From assembly GCA_902729315.2 (NCBI GenBank), contig LR746271.1, positions 5,724,001 through 5,788,000 of the forward strand: a stretch of DNA of 64,000 bases, read 5' to 3'. Every line of letters begins with the position of its first letter. The stretch's first letter is position 1. The notes under the pieces were generated by a model that saw only the letters and a list, made by a program, of their open reading frames with translations, was not told where the DNA came from and made no database searches. A program made the translations under genes and the position numbers. Source of the stretch: Spirodela intermedia (lineage: Eukaryota; Streptophyta; Magnoliopsida; Alismatales; Araceae). Shown piece by piece: positions 1 to 11,563 of this stretch.

Positions 1-861
1 GAATGAAATTCATAGGTTCTATTTGCAATCAACAACCTCAGCATTCATAGTTATAGGTATGATTATTCAATATGCTTAGTTGTAAACTATGATTTGTTAC
101 TCTCAAATGTTCAAAACATTATATTTATTGAAGATGGTTAGCAATGTTTATTTTTCAAAACACTACTGTCAGATGAAACACAAAAAAAATTTATTACACA
201 GACATAATAAACTATAATACACATGTACTCATGTTTTATACTTTGTTGTTTCATTCATGCTAGTGACTTCATCATCATTACTAACACAATAGATTCTACA
301 TGAAAGATTCACATGCACATGTATACTGATTTATTTATAATTCAATCTTATTCTAATCTATTTGCCATCCTTAGAATATTACTAATATGAAACTCCAACA
401 CTTATAATATGAATTTTTTTCAAAGAAGTGAAGCACTCAATATCACAATAATAGGCTGATGAAAAATTGATTCTATTCACCTCGGAGGTGAAACTCTTAC
501 ATCCATCGTCAAATAGAAGAACAAGACAGAAAAAAATCAGAAATATTTGAAAGAGGGTGATCCTCCCAAACCTCCTTCCACCAGCTTGAAGACAAAGTTC
601 TTTCTCAACAATAGAAAACCAAAGAGGAGTAGACATGCGTGACTCCTCCTTTCTTCAAGCCCTCGAACTCCACTTGAGGCAACTGTCTTCCATATCTACA
701 AAGTTTCAAAAATCCTTGTTTTTCAGATGCCTCTTCTCTATTCCTACAGCTATTACTTCTCCTAAAAACAGGCTTGAAAAAAGGCACTTTATCTTATCCA
801 GCTAGATGGGCCCTTTACTCTGGCCCATTATGATTGATTTTGGGCTGGTAAAAAATAACAG
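1..861. other. AT-rich intergenic region, no gene seen
   Basis: No recognisable coding sequence is visible. Two short minus-strand open frames (382-636, 605-787) have no domain or compositional support. The last part carries TGGGCC-type motifs (around 807-815 and 822-828) in opposite orientations, which can be promoter elements in plants, but the only downstream coding sequence is a pseudogene. Confidence 0.5.
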
Positions 862-1515
862 GGTTCCTACAGCTTCACATTTAAAGATGACAATATGCTC
901 TACCTCATCTGCATTGACCCTGAAGTTTCCAGCACCTACTGGTCGCTGAAAGATCCAAGCTTATACTCCCAAGCAAGAACCAACTTCAACAGCACTAGAT
1001 ATGCAGCAATCTACGACATGAGAGCTTTCTCAACCAGTTACATGTTTCACTTCAACTCGTTGGACTATGAGAGGGCCGCGTCGCCGCCTAACACTGGATC
1101 ATGACGGCCTCTTCGGAATATGAAGCCTGCAAGAGCCAAACAAAGAATAGGAGCTCGTCTGGCTGCTCGACAGTGGGGTCTGCCGGGAATTCGGTCGAGA
1201 AGACCCGTCGGCCTGGGCTAGAGGCTGCGTGCCAGAGTTTGATCCGACCTGCGATCACCCAAACGTTGACTTCCTATAATTTCCTCAGACAGATTACCAC
1301 GACTACGACCTCGATACATATCCGGAAGGCGTATCCATGGAAAATTGCAGTTAGACATCCCGGAAAGATTGCAGCTGCAAGGGGTTTGGACTCCGAGTTG
1401 GTATATGCTATCCCAAGCTTGGTGTTCTCCGTTCCGGTGGCACCACTCTGAGCGGGCATGGAGCTGATCCGAAGAGGAGAACCCCGGGAAAGATTAAGCT
1501 GGTCAGGATGGATTA
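862..1515 (+). pseudogene. G-type lectin S-receptor-like kinase fragment (degenerate)
   Basis: The + strand translation follows the intact kinase gene at 8269-10662 from about residue 181 to residue 408. It starts in the S-locus glycoprotein region (FKDDNMLYLI against FNDDNVLYLI; RTNFNSTR against RTNFNSSR). It continues through the LDHDG motif, the ARGC..EFDPTC stretch and a PAN-like part (NCS..CKGFGLR..CYPK). It is broken: frame changes near 1080-1095, several in-frame stops (for example after LDHDGLFGI), and an in-frame loss of about 27 residues that removes the EGF-like cysteine cluster between VCREFG and REDPSAWARGC. There is no lectin domain before it and no kinase domain after it. It is on the opposite strand to the intact gene, so it arose by inversion or ectopic duplication. 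Non-function is near certain; the family assignment is strong. Confidence 0.85.
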
Positions 1516-1526
1516 AAGCCTTAACC

Positions 1527-3488
1527 CTAATAATTGGACACATCAGCAGCGAAATCCATGCACTGAGGATCTTCCCTCATGACGCCGTCCAACCCGCGCA
1601 GGACATCGCAGACGAACGCCGCCTCTGGGTGGCAGCTGTCCTGGGCTGCGAAGCTGTGGAGACGGCCACCGGAGTGGAGGGAGCTCTCGCCGGAGGCCTT
1701 CCTCGCACCTTGCCATCTCATGGCGGCCCGCACCGCCGCCACGTCGTCCCACCGCCCCCTGGAGGCGTAGGCGTTAGCCAGCGGCACGTACGAAGCCGCC
1801 GCCCTAGGCTTCATCTCGCGGAGCCGACGGGCGGCGTGCTCGCCGAGTTCGACCTCGCGGTGGGCGCTGCAGGCGCCGAGCAGGGCCCCCCACACTCCGG
1901 CGTCGGGCTCCAGGGGCATCGACCGGACGAAGCTCAGGGCGTCCTTCAGCCGGCCCCTCCGCCCGAGCAGATCTACGACGCACGCGTAGTGCTCCAAACG
2001 TGGGGCCAGTTTGAAGACCTCGGCCATCATGGCGAAGTACTCACAACCCTCCCTGAGGAGGCCGCCATGGGCGCAAGCTTGGAGGACGGCCAGGAATGTG
2101 ACGCAGTTCGGCGGCTCTCCCGAGCCTGCCATGCGGTGGAAAAGATCGAGGGCCTCGCAGAAGGACCCATTTAGGGCGTACCCGGAGATCATCGTCGTCC
2201 AGGAGACCACGGTTCTGTGGGGCATCTCGTCGAACAGGCTTCGAGCCTCCGCGGTACAGCCGCACTTCATGTACATATCCATGAGGGCATTGCGGACGAC
2301 GACCCCACTGTCGAGCCCATTGACGAAGGCGTATCCGTTCATCGACCGTCCGAGATCGAGGGCGCCCGAGCAGCCACAGGCGGAAAGGATGGCGGCGACG
2401 GCGAACCCGTCGGGCTTCTCTCCGGAGGCCTCCATGGCGTGGAACAGCTCCAGGGCTCTTGGGACGGCGCCTCTCGAAGCGTACCCGTCGATCATCGTCG
2501 ACCAGGAAACGGGGGTCCTTTCCGGCATGCCATCGAAGCAGCGCCGAGCGGCGCCGACGTCGTCGCACTTGGAGTAGAGAGAGATGAGGGCATTCCCCAC
2601 GGTTGAGTCCGAATCCAAGCCTCCTCTGATGGCAAGAGAGTGCACCTTCTCACCTTCCGAAAGAGCCGTCGACAGCGCCCAGGCAGACAGCAAGCTCACG
2701 GCAGCGCAGGCTTCCGGCGGGCCCCCGTGCCAGCGTCGCATCTCCCCGAAACAGGCGGCGGCGTCGGCCGGTCTCCCGTGACGAGCATAACCAGCTATCA
2801 TTGAGTTCCACGAGACGACGGTCCGGTCGCCGGTGGAGATCTCGCTGAAGGCCGACTCCGCCGCGCCAAGGTCCCCGCACTTAGAGTAGGAGGAAATCAA
2901 GGTGTTGGCCACGGAGACGTCACCGGCGGCTCCCGCCCGAATCGCGAGCCCGTGGGCACATCTCGCCCCCGTCAAGCTCTCCTCCGCCGCGCAAGCCTGA
3001 GCCAAGGGCACGAACGTGATGGAATCTGGCGCTAGTCCTTCCAGCCTCATCACTCGGAAAAAACCCAGTGTTCTAGAGAGAGAACCCAGCTGAGAGAATC
3101 CCATCAGCATCACATTCCAGGCTGCGACGTCTCTCTCAGGCATCGCTTCGAACACGGCGGCAGCGGAATCCAGCCGCCCGTGTTTCAGGTACATGTCCAT
3201 CAGCGCCGTCTGAACGAAGACGTCGGAGCAGAAGGGGGACTTGACCACGTGCCCGTGCACGGCCCGGGCACAGATGTCGTCGGCGACCTTCGCGCAGGCC
3301 TTGACGACGAAGGGGAAGGTTAACCAGTCGGGCCGGAGGCCGGCGCGGCGCATCTGGTTGTAGAGTCGAAGGCCCCCATCGAAGCACCCCCGATCCACGG
3401 CCTCCTTGATACCGGAGTTCCAGGCGGCGACGGCCGGGGAATCCGAAATTCGGCTCCAGAGGACCCGCGAAGTGGCAGAGTAGCTCAT
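1527..3488 (-). CDS. PLS-class pentatricopeptide repeat protein (At4g19191-like), E-type
   Basis: This is an uninterrupted 653-residue frame with ATG at 3488. Tandem degenerate 35-residue repeats run almost throughout; recognisable units include VVSWNSMIAGYARHG, PVSWSTMIDGYASRG and VVSWTTMISGYALNG, alternating with L and S motifs (ALMDMYLKHGRLDSA, ALISLYSKCDDVGAA). The C-terminal part (LEHYACVVDLLGRRGRL through GVWGALLGACSAHREVELGE and SYVPLANAYASRGRWDD) is the E domain, followed by a short E+-like tail. No DYW deaminase domain is present. The order and wording of the repeats resemble Arabidopsis At4g19191, annotated as mitochondrial. Proteins of this class bind organellar RNA in a sequence-specific way and mostly direct C-to-U editing, recruiting a DYW partner in trans when they lack one. 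The Ser/Arg-containing N-terminus fits organelle targeting. The gene is intronless and GC-rich, as usual for the family. The RNA target cannot be told from this sequence. Confidence 0.93.
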   Translation of the reverse strand: MSYSATSRVLWSRISDSPAVAAWNSGIKEAVDRGCFDGGLRLYNQMRRAGLRPDWLTFPFVVKACAKVADDICARAVHGHVVKSPFCSDVFVQTALMDMYLKHGRLDSAAAVFEAMPERDVAAWNVMLMGFSQLGSLSRTLGFFRVMRLEGLAPDSITFVPLAQACAAEESLTGARCAHGLAIRAGAAGDVSVANTLISSYSKCGDLGAAESAFSEISTGDRTVVSWNSMIAGYARHGRPADAAACFGEMRRWHGGPPEACAAVSLLSAWALSTALSEGEKVHSLAIRGGLDSDSTVGNALISLYSKCDDVGAARRCFDGMPERTPVSWSTMIDGYASRGAVPRALELFHAMEASGEKPDGFAVAAILSACGCSGALDLGRSMNGYAFVNGLDSGVVVRNALMDMYMKCGCTAEARSLFDEMPHRTVVSWTTMISGYALNGSFCEALDLFHRMAGSGEPPNCVTFLAVLQACAHGGLLREGCEYFAMMAEVFKLAPRLEHYACVVDLLGRRGRLKDALSFVRSMPLEPDAGVWGALLGACSAHREVELGEHAARRLREMKPRAAASYVPLANAYASRGRWDDVAAVRAAMRWQGARKASGESSLHSGGRLHSFAAQDSCHPEAAFVCDVLRGLDGVMREDPQCMDFAADVSNY

Positions 3489-4149
3489 CCCCTCTGCCGC
3501 ATGTCGCCCCCTACCCCTCCCCCCGGCCCGTCCCCCCAGAAGTTCTAGAGGCCACTGTCTGACAGAGGTTGGGATTGTACGCCAGCCGCTGGCGACGAGA
3601 CAGAGTTGGGCCGAGATGGGCGTCTCGTTCCCCAGGATTCTAGCATTCCACTGAAAACTTCTTGACGGACCTTAAAACAGGTGATTAATAAAACTGCGGC
3701 CTTTAAGGAAACATTTTTATTTAATGAGAATGACAACGAGAAAAGGATACCAATGGAAGAGTATTTTTTTTTTAATCAGTGGCTGTCTAACTAAATAGTG
3801 AAATAACTTGAATTTCATGGTTATAAGTGTTCATGTGGAATTACTTAGAGCGACATATTAACTTTTATTTTTGTTTTTAAATATGAATTCTTTGTATTTC
3901 TAAAAGCATTTTTTATGAATAAACACGAATAAATCTTTTGAAGGGAAACAATCAGGAAGCCTCACTTATTTTAAATTTCCTTTTCCTTTCCATCAGTTAG
4001 GAGAATTATTTTCATAAAGGTTCATCACTCGCTCTAAATATAATATATATTTGCAAGATCAAAATATTATTATTTTCATGTTTCATAAACAAATGCATGT
4101 TCATATTTCTTTTTAAAATCATTATCCAAAAGAAATAAAATTAATATGT
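3489..4149. other. PPR upstream region with a dispersed repeat
   Basis: No gene is visible. Segment 3637-3730 is clearly related to 12575-12660 (shared core AATAAAACTGCGGCCTTTAA against AATGAAACTGCGGTCTTTAA). Segment 3765-3965 is related to 14905-15130 (shared TAGTGAAATAACTTGAAT, a GGTTATAAG core, and GAAACAATCAGGAA). The two blocks are adjacent here but separate at their other locations. They look like remnants of a non-autonomous element. Confidence 0.6.
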
Positions 4150-6195
<2,046 letters not shown>

Positions 6196-6324
6196 CACAA
6201 GCAAATTGTTGACAAAATTCTAGAATGGCATTTTTTTCTTGAGCTGATTTCTTTTTGTCTAATAAAAAATTAGTTTGTTAAATATACTATGGGGCTGTTT
6301 CAATATACTTTTTCTTTAACTAGT

Positions 6325-6510
6325 TAATAAAAAATATATTAATGGCATTCACTTGATATAGTTTAAGAGCTTCTACAAATGTAAATATAAGAACAATTAT
6401 AATTACATTAAGTCTAGCTATTGGCACATAAGCTTCTTCATAGTCGATTCCTTCTTCTTGAACTTGATTCTGAATAGTCAATTTAATTTTATTTCTTATG
6501 ACTACTACTT
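6325..6510 (-). pseudogene. Ty1/copia reverse transcriptase relic
   Basis: The minus-strand translation contains an EEGIDYEEAYVPIARL stretch followed by FVEALKLYQVNAINIF. This corresponds to the hallmark copia RT segment with the EEGIDYxETFAPVARL and YQMDVKSAFL motifs. Only this small part of pol is recognisable; it has stops and is embedded in AT-rich DNA directly beside the plastid insertion. It may be what is left of an element that lay next to, or was interrupted by, the plastid DNA. No LTRs could be delimited. Confidence 0.7.
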
Positions 6511-7849
6511 ATTCATTTAATTTATTATTAAATATCTCTTTTTTATTAGAAAACATTTGAATATTGTAGTTACCAGAGTTAATATTTAATTAGAGAAATA
6601 TATAATTTAAATAATTATTAAATTATGTTGTTACTATCTTTCCTATTTTATTTTCCTACTCACAAAACATACCATCAGCTTGTAGGTTTGTAATAACTGA
6701 CTCCAATCTAATATTTTAGTAGAACAATTTTGACCCTTTCAACTACGCATATTAAAGAGTGTAACTTATAAATAGATTATCTACTATATATGAAGTTATA
6801 TCAAAATACTACCAAAAAATGTAAAGAAGAATTTTTTATCCCTCTATTATATATTGATGCTTCATTTTCCAGAGAGGTTAGCTCTACAATAGTTAGTCAC
6901 TATAAATAAATAAAATGAAGGAGAAAACATAGGTGACAACTAAGAAATGAAAGTTTGAAATATAATACATCTCACATGCTATATACATCCATAACAACAT
7001 ATGCACTTCGGCTAAAATGCAAATGATGTTAATTATTCTTTTCACACTTCACAAGATGTGGTCAAGCATGATATGAATTTAAGAACACAATGCGAATACA
7101 CTGGAATCCATTTGCCTATAAACTGCTAGACTTTTAGGTTTTTGTCTCCGACCACTCACCATAGACTGAAGTGAACAGGATGTATCCAAGTCAGAATATT
7201 TTAAAATAAATCACACAACGAATGAGTTGCACGCTGCAATTATAGAGAGATTTTATAAAATAATTACAGAGAAAAAGATCTAACAAATCTGCTTGATTAA
7301 TTTTAATATCAATTATGAAACATTATTTTAGTTATTGCACGGAATGGGCAATCTCGTTTATCAATACAAATGCCTTATTATCATCCATCAATGTGTCACC
7401 ATTTGTGACGGTCCTTCTCATGAAAACCTTATTCAATATTAATAAATACTAGAATCAGATTCCCCTCAATCCGCTGTGAGCCAATATGTCCTCCGCTTGC
7501 TCTGTGTAGTAGGCTTGCACCATAGGTGGTGAACACCTAGGCTGATTCCTTTACTCGCCTTCCTCCTCTTCATGATTTGCGATTACTCATTTAATTCCGT
7601 ATTAGCTAACATCAGTCTTATGCTGGGTATCAACTTTCATAGAGTAATTAATGGGAAAGCGATAGTATTGACTGAAAAATGGCATAAACTTAGTCTCCCC
7701 TCTCCTGCTGGCTGCGGACTTCGGCTCGCAGGACACGGCGACGACCACGCATCCGGCAATCGTCCGTCGCCCAGTCTTGGTTGGAACCGATGACCAGAAG
7801 TGGTGGACACCACCGAAAGCGAGCGAGCTTGCCGTTATCCCGTAAGAGA
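6511..7849. other. AT-rich intergenic DNA, nothing recognised
   Basis: No coding sequence, RNA gene or clear repeat boundary is visible. The DNA becomes GC-rich after about 7690, where it leads into a receptor-kinase relic. Confidence 0.4.
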
Positions 7850-8010
7850 GTAGATATCCACTTGGAGGACACGTTTCCGTCTGACCTTGACCACGACGAC
7901 CTCCTCAGGCCTTACAGCTTTGAAGGGTCAAACGGTGCGTCGTCAACCATCTGGTTCCCCATCTTTCGGGCCATGAATGTCTCTCGTGTGCATTTTCGCA
8001 GAAGATTACG
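7850..8010 (+). pseudogene. Small relic of a G-type lectin receptor kinase
   Basis: The + strand reads DLDHDDLLRPYSFEG followed by STIWFPIFRAMNVSRVH. This parallels TLDHDGLLRLYSLNE..AAVWLPDIKVCEVHG (residues about 257-290) of the intact kinase at 8269-10662. Only this short S-locus-domain part is recognisable. It lies 260 bp beyond the 3' end of the intact gene and points the opposite way. The homology is short, so the assignment is moderate. Confidence 0.6.
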
Positions 8011-8268
8011 TTTTGGCTATGCCATGAAGACCATCGGAAGTTTATGAGGATCTGAGACTAACGAAGAACGCGCTTAGAATCGAGTCTAATCGAAAGTCTG
8101 TGATACGCGATTCACCTCACCAGCCTGTCGGGTGCTGGCTAGTTTTCCCTTCAGATGATAACAACAAGAACATGCGACCCGACTCAGGCTTCAGATGCGT
8201 GCGGTTGCTCTGAGAGAAAATGTCTAACAAAGTGATTATTAACCGATTAAATAGGGCTGTTAATTCCT

Positions 8269-10662
8269 TCAAGCCGGAGAGCCCTGCGAAGACCAGTCGT
8301 CATCCTGCGAGAGGTCGCCGAGAAGAAGCCCCACGACGGTGCTCATGGCCGGCCTCTCATTCTTGTTGGTCCTCACGCAGAGCAAGGCGACCCGGAGCAC
8401 GAGCTCCGCCTGCACCTCGTCGTATCCCCCGTTGAGTCCTTCGTCGACCATCTGGTCCATCCCATGTCGCCCCTCCATCTTCTCCTCCACCCAGCGGATC
8501 AAGTGGTTCCACTGCCCCTCCGAGACGCCGGTCGCGCTCTTCCCGGTGATCAGTTCCAGAAGAACGACACCGAAGCTGTACACGTCCGCCTTGGCTGTGA
8601 TTTCCTGGTTTACCATCCACTCCGGGGCCATGTACCCTCTCGTCCCCCTCACCCTGGAGACCTCGCACTTCACCCGGCGGCTGCTACCGCCAGCAGCGGT
8701 GCCCCTCTCTGTGAGTTTGGACATTCCGAAATCGGCCAGCTTGGGCCTGTGCTGCTCGTCCAGGAGGATGTTCTGGGGCTTCACGTCGCAGTGCAGGACC
8801 CACTCCAGACATTCCTCGTGCAGGTAGGCGAGGCCCATCGCCGTCCCCACCGCGATGGCGTACCTCTTCTCCCAGTTCAACACCTTCGCGGCGTCGGAGG
8901 CGAAGAGGAGCTTGTCGAGGGACCCGTTCTCCAGGTACTCGTAGATCAGGAGGCGGTTCTTGCCCTCGGCGCAGAATCCCCACACTCTGACCAGGTTTAT
9001 GTGGTTGATCCTCCCGATGACTGCGACCTCCGCCCAGAACTCGGCCTCCCCTTGTGTGACCCCTTCAAGCCTTTTTACCGCCACCGCCGTCCTGCCGTCT
9101 TCCAGCACGCCTCTGTAGACCGACCCGAAGCCTCCGTTCCCAATTTCCTTGCTGAAGTTCCTCGTCATCGCCTTGAGTTCCGCGTAGGTGAACCGCCGGA
9201 ATCCGACAACCAGTTGGCACCTGTATCCCATCTCTGCTGGACCCAGGCTCCGGTGGGCTCTCCTAACGAACCTCCAACCTAGAATTATCATGATCGCCTC
9301 CAGCGCGCCGAGAGCCCCGACGAATCCGACCAAGTATTTCAGGTAGGGACTCCTTGAAATAGGGAGTGATCGGTCTGAGCATTGCAACCCGGAGTGTATC
9401 AGTGCCCCACCGTCTTCTTTTCTGACGCCCGTCGACGCAGGCACCTTGATGTACATCCTGTTTGTGTTACTAGGCGTCCGCTGGCCATTAAGAAGGGCGT
9501 ACTTGGGGTAACAATTCTTCCCCCGGATGCCAAAACCCTGGCATCTGGGATCATCCCAGCAGGCCCTTCTGCAACTATTCAAGGTAGCGTTATTTCTGTA
9601 CTCGAGGTCGTTTCCGTAGTAATCTGTGTGACGAAACCTTATGAAGTTGACGCTTCCCGTTGCGCAGGTCAGATTAAACTCCGGCCGACAGCCTCTGGAC
9701 CAGTCCTCCGGGTCGGCTCGGTGGAAACCTGGCGGGCATGTGCACATCGGCTCCGGCAAGTACGTGCAGATGCCGTACGCCCCGCACAGGCCGTGAACCT
9801 CGCACACCTTAATATCCGGCAACCACACCGCCGCCCAATCCCCCGTTGTCTCGTTCAGACTGTACAACCTGAGGAGGCCGTCGTGGTCAAGTGTTAACCG
9901 GCGACTAGGTCCGGGCCCGTAATCCGACGACGAGAAGTTTAGATGGTCGCTGGATAGGAAGAAACCCTTGTCGTCGAGAGTTGCCACTCTACTGCTGTTG
10001 AAGTTGGTCCTTCCATTGGTATAAATCGCGGTGTCCTGCGGAGGCCAGTAGACGCTGGAGATTTCGGGGCCATTGTAGATGAGGTAGAGAACATTGTCGT
10101 CGTTAAATTTGAAGTTGTAGAAACCCGAACAATAGTCCCCGGCGGCTCTTTTTGACAACAGCATAGTGTTCCTTGTGAGCGTCTGGCCGGGGAGGAGGGT
10201 GTCGGTGGCTGAGGCGAAGCTCTCCCAGACCACATTGCCAGTTCGGCTGGTGAGAACCAGGTTGCCTGTCTCCAGCAGCTCCAGGGAAATCACGTCCCAC
10301 CCCAACCCTGCGCCCGCCTCCCACACTTTCCCCTCGCCGCCGCTCAACAAGACGAGGCTGCCGTCGTTGTGGAGCCACAGCTTGGAGTGCTTGCCGTTGG
10401 CCGGCTTATCTCTGTTCGCCATCCACACTACCGTCTTTTGCAGGGCGTGGGTGTACCAGATGGAGAAGCCGTAAGCATTCTCGCCGACGGGGACGAAGCC
10501 GGCGGAGAAGGTCCCCCCAGCCGAGACCAACACGTCGCCTGGTCTCCCAACGGAGATAGACTCCCCGAGGGTTAGTCTCTGCAACCCCGGCAGAGACGAC
10601 GACGTTACAAGAAGAGCACCAGCGAGGAGGGCGTGAAGACCAAAAGCTAGGAAAATCCCCAT
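8269..10662 (-). CDS. G-type lectin S-receptor-like serine/threonine kinase (ZmPK1-like)
   Basis: This is a single-exon frame of 797 residues with ATG at 10662. Domains in order: signal peptide (about 1-24), bulb-type lectin (about 35-150, with VVWMANRDKPA and NGSLVLL-like motifs), S-locus glycoprotein region, EGF-like cysteines (about 287-325), PAN/apple domain (about 333-407), one transmembrane helix (about 441-466) and a kinase (about 505-780). Kinase landmarks are present: IGNGGFGSV loop (507-515), catalytic-site Lys530 in AVAVK, HCDVKPQN with Asp626, DFG at 644-646 and GTRGYMAPEW. Cys, not Arg, precedes the catalytic Asp, so this is a non-RD kinase, a class often tied to immune perception. 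It should sit in the plasma membrane and phosphorylate Ser/Thr; the ligand is unknown. Length and order match maize PK1-type proteins. Decayed paralogues lie on both sides, showing local duplication. Confidence 0.95.
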   Translation of the reverse strand: MGIFLAFGLHALLAGALLVTSSSLPGLQRLTLGESISVGRPGDVLVSAGGTFSAGFVPVGENAYGFSIWYTHALQKTVVWMANRDKPANGKHSKLWLHNDGSLVLLSGGEGKVWEAGAGLGWDVISLELLETGNLVLTSRTGNVVWESFASATDTLLPGQTLTRNTMLLSKRAAGDYCSGFYNFKFNDDNVLYLIYNGPEISSVYWPPQDTAIYTNGRTNFNSSRVATLDDKGFFLSSDHLNFSSSDYGPGPSRRLTLDHDGLLRLYSLNETTGDWAAVWLPDIKVCEVHGLCGAYGICTYLPEPMCTCPPGFHRADPEDWSRGCRPEFNLTCATGSVNFIRFRHTDYYGNDLEYRNNATLNSCRRACWDDPRCQGFGIRGKNCYPKYALLNGQRTPSNTNRMYIKVPASTGVRKEDGGALIHSGLQCSDRSLPISRSPYLKYLVGFVGALGALEAIMIILGWRFVRRAHRSLGPAEMGYRCQLVVGFRRFTYAELKAMTRNFSKEIGNGGFGSVYRGVLEDGRTAVAVKRLEGVTQGEAEFWAEVAVIGRINHINLVRVWGFCAEGKNRLLIYEYLENGSLDKLLFASDAAKVLNWEKRYAIAVGTAMGLAYLHEECLEWVLHCDVKPQNILLDEQHRPKLADFGMSKLTERGTAAGGSSRRVKCEVSRVRGTRGYMAPEWMVNQEITAKADVYSFGVVLLELITGKSATGVSEGQWNHLIRWVEEKMEGRHGMDQMVDEGLNGGYDEVQAELVLRVALLCVRTNKNERPAMSTVVGLLLGDLSQDDDWSSQGSPA

Positions 10663-10743
10663 GACAAGCGCACATACAATGTCTGTCTCGGAGGAGGAAG
10701 AAGGGCGCGCGAAGGGTAGCGTTCTGCCTGGCCGCGTTTCCCA

Positions 10744-10751
10744 TCTTATAG
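10744..10751 (-). promoter_or_regulatory. Putative TATA box of the lectin receptor kinase
   Basis: The minus strand reads GAGCTATAAGATGG, with TATAAGA about 82 bp upstream of the kinase ATG. This spacing would leave a 5' UTR of roughly 50 nt. The duplicated, truncated copy has a corresponding but degraded sequence, GAGCTATTAATTG, near 11615. Confidence 0.6.
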
Positions 10752-11187
10752 CTCAGCGCGACGGCCTGAGGGAAACCTTTTCCATTTTGTCACAATTACG
10801 TTCTCTATTATCGGGTTAAGCATGGGAAACTTGCTGTTGAGAGCGTTCCCCCTTCCTTACGGCATCAGAATGGCCCGATTTGTCCTCAGGCGGCGCTAGG
10901 CCATGTGAGGACAGCTGGGCATTAGAACACCGCACATCACTGTACGCAAGATGTACCCGTAAAACTTTAAAATGGAGAATAATTTCGAGAAATAGAAGAT
11001 TAACTCAAGTCACAATTGTGGCGGACAATAGTTCAAGAATAAAAATTCCTGATGGGTCAAGTCAACGTAGATAATGACGGGAACAAACACCCGGCCAAAT
11101 TTTCCTGTCTCCCTGGGGTCCGCAAATGACCGATGCAGACTTGGGGTCAAGTCATCGCCGACGTAGCAACGGCTGCTTAGCAATTGT

Positions 11188-11563
11188 AAGTCTCCCACAC
11201 TTTCCCCTCGCCGCCGCCGAACAGGACGAGGTTGCCGTCGTTGTGGAGCCGCAGTCTGGAGCCCGTGCCGTTGGCCGGCTTATCTCTGTTCGCCATCCAC
11301 ACCACCGTCTTGGTTAGGGAGCGAGCGTACCAGACGCAGAAGCCGTAGGCGTTCTGGCCGACGTGGACGAAGCCGGCGGAGAAGGTCCCTCCGGGGGAGA
11401 CCAACACGTCGCGTTTTCTCTTCACGGAGATCTACTCGCCGGGGGTTAGTCTCTGCAACCCCGGCGGAGACGACGACGCCCCCGGCGGAACAAGAAGAGC
11501 CCCAGCGAGGAGGGCATGAAGACCAAAAGCTCGGCGAATCCCCACGATGAGGACCCGAGCCAT
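11188..11563 (-). pseudogene. 5'-only duplicate of the G-type lectin receptor kinase
   Basis: From an ATG at 11563 the minus strand encodes a signal-peptide-like start (RAFGLHALLAGALLV), then GLQRLTPGE, a stop at about 11432, and in the same frame a copy of the lectin domain start (DVLVSPGGTFSAGF, GQNAYGFCVWYARS, KTVVWMANRDKPANG, GEGKVWE). Homology ends abruptly near 11188, inside the lectin domain, where the intact gene continues GAGLGWD. The internal stop plus loss of about 680 downstream codons make it a pseudogene. The upstream 300-400 bp are also similar to the upstream region of the intact gene (10740-11120 against 11610-11900), so promoter and 5' end were duplicated together in tandem. 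Confidence 0.9.

Noticed and set aside
1458-2174. 238-codon + strand open frame antisense to the PPR gene
   Set aside because: It is a GC-rich antisense shadow: the PPR repeats on the minus strand are unmistakable, and this frame has no domain.
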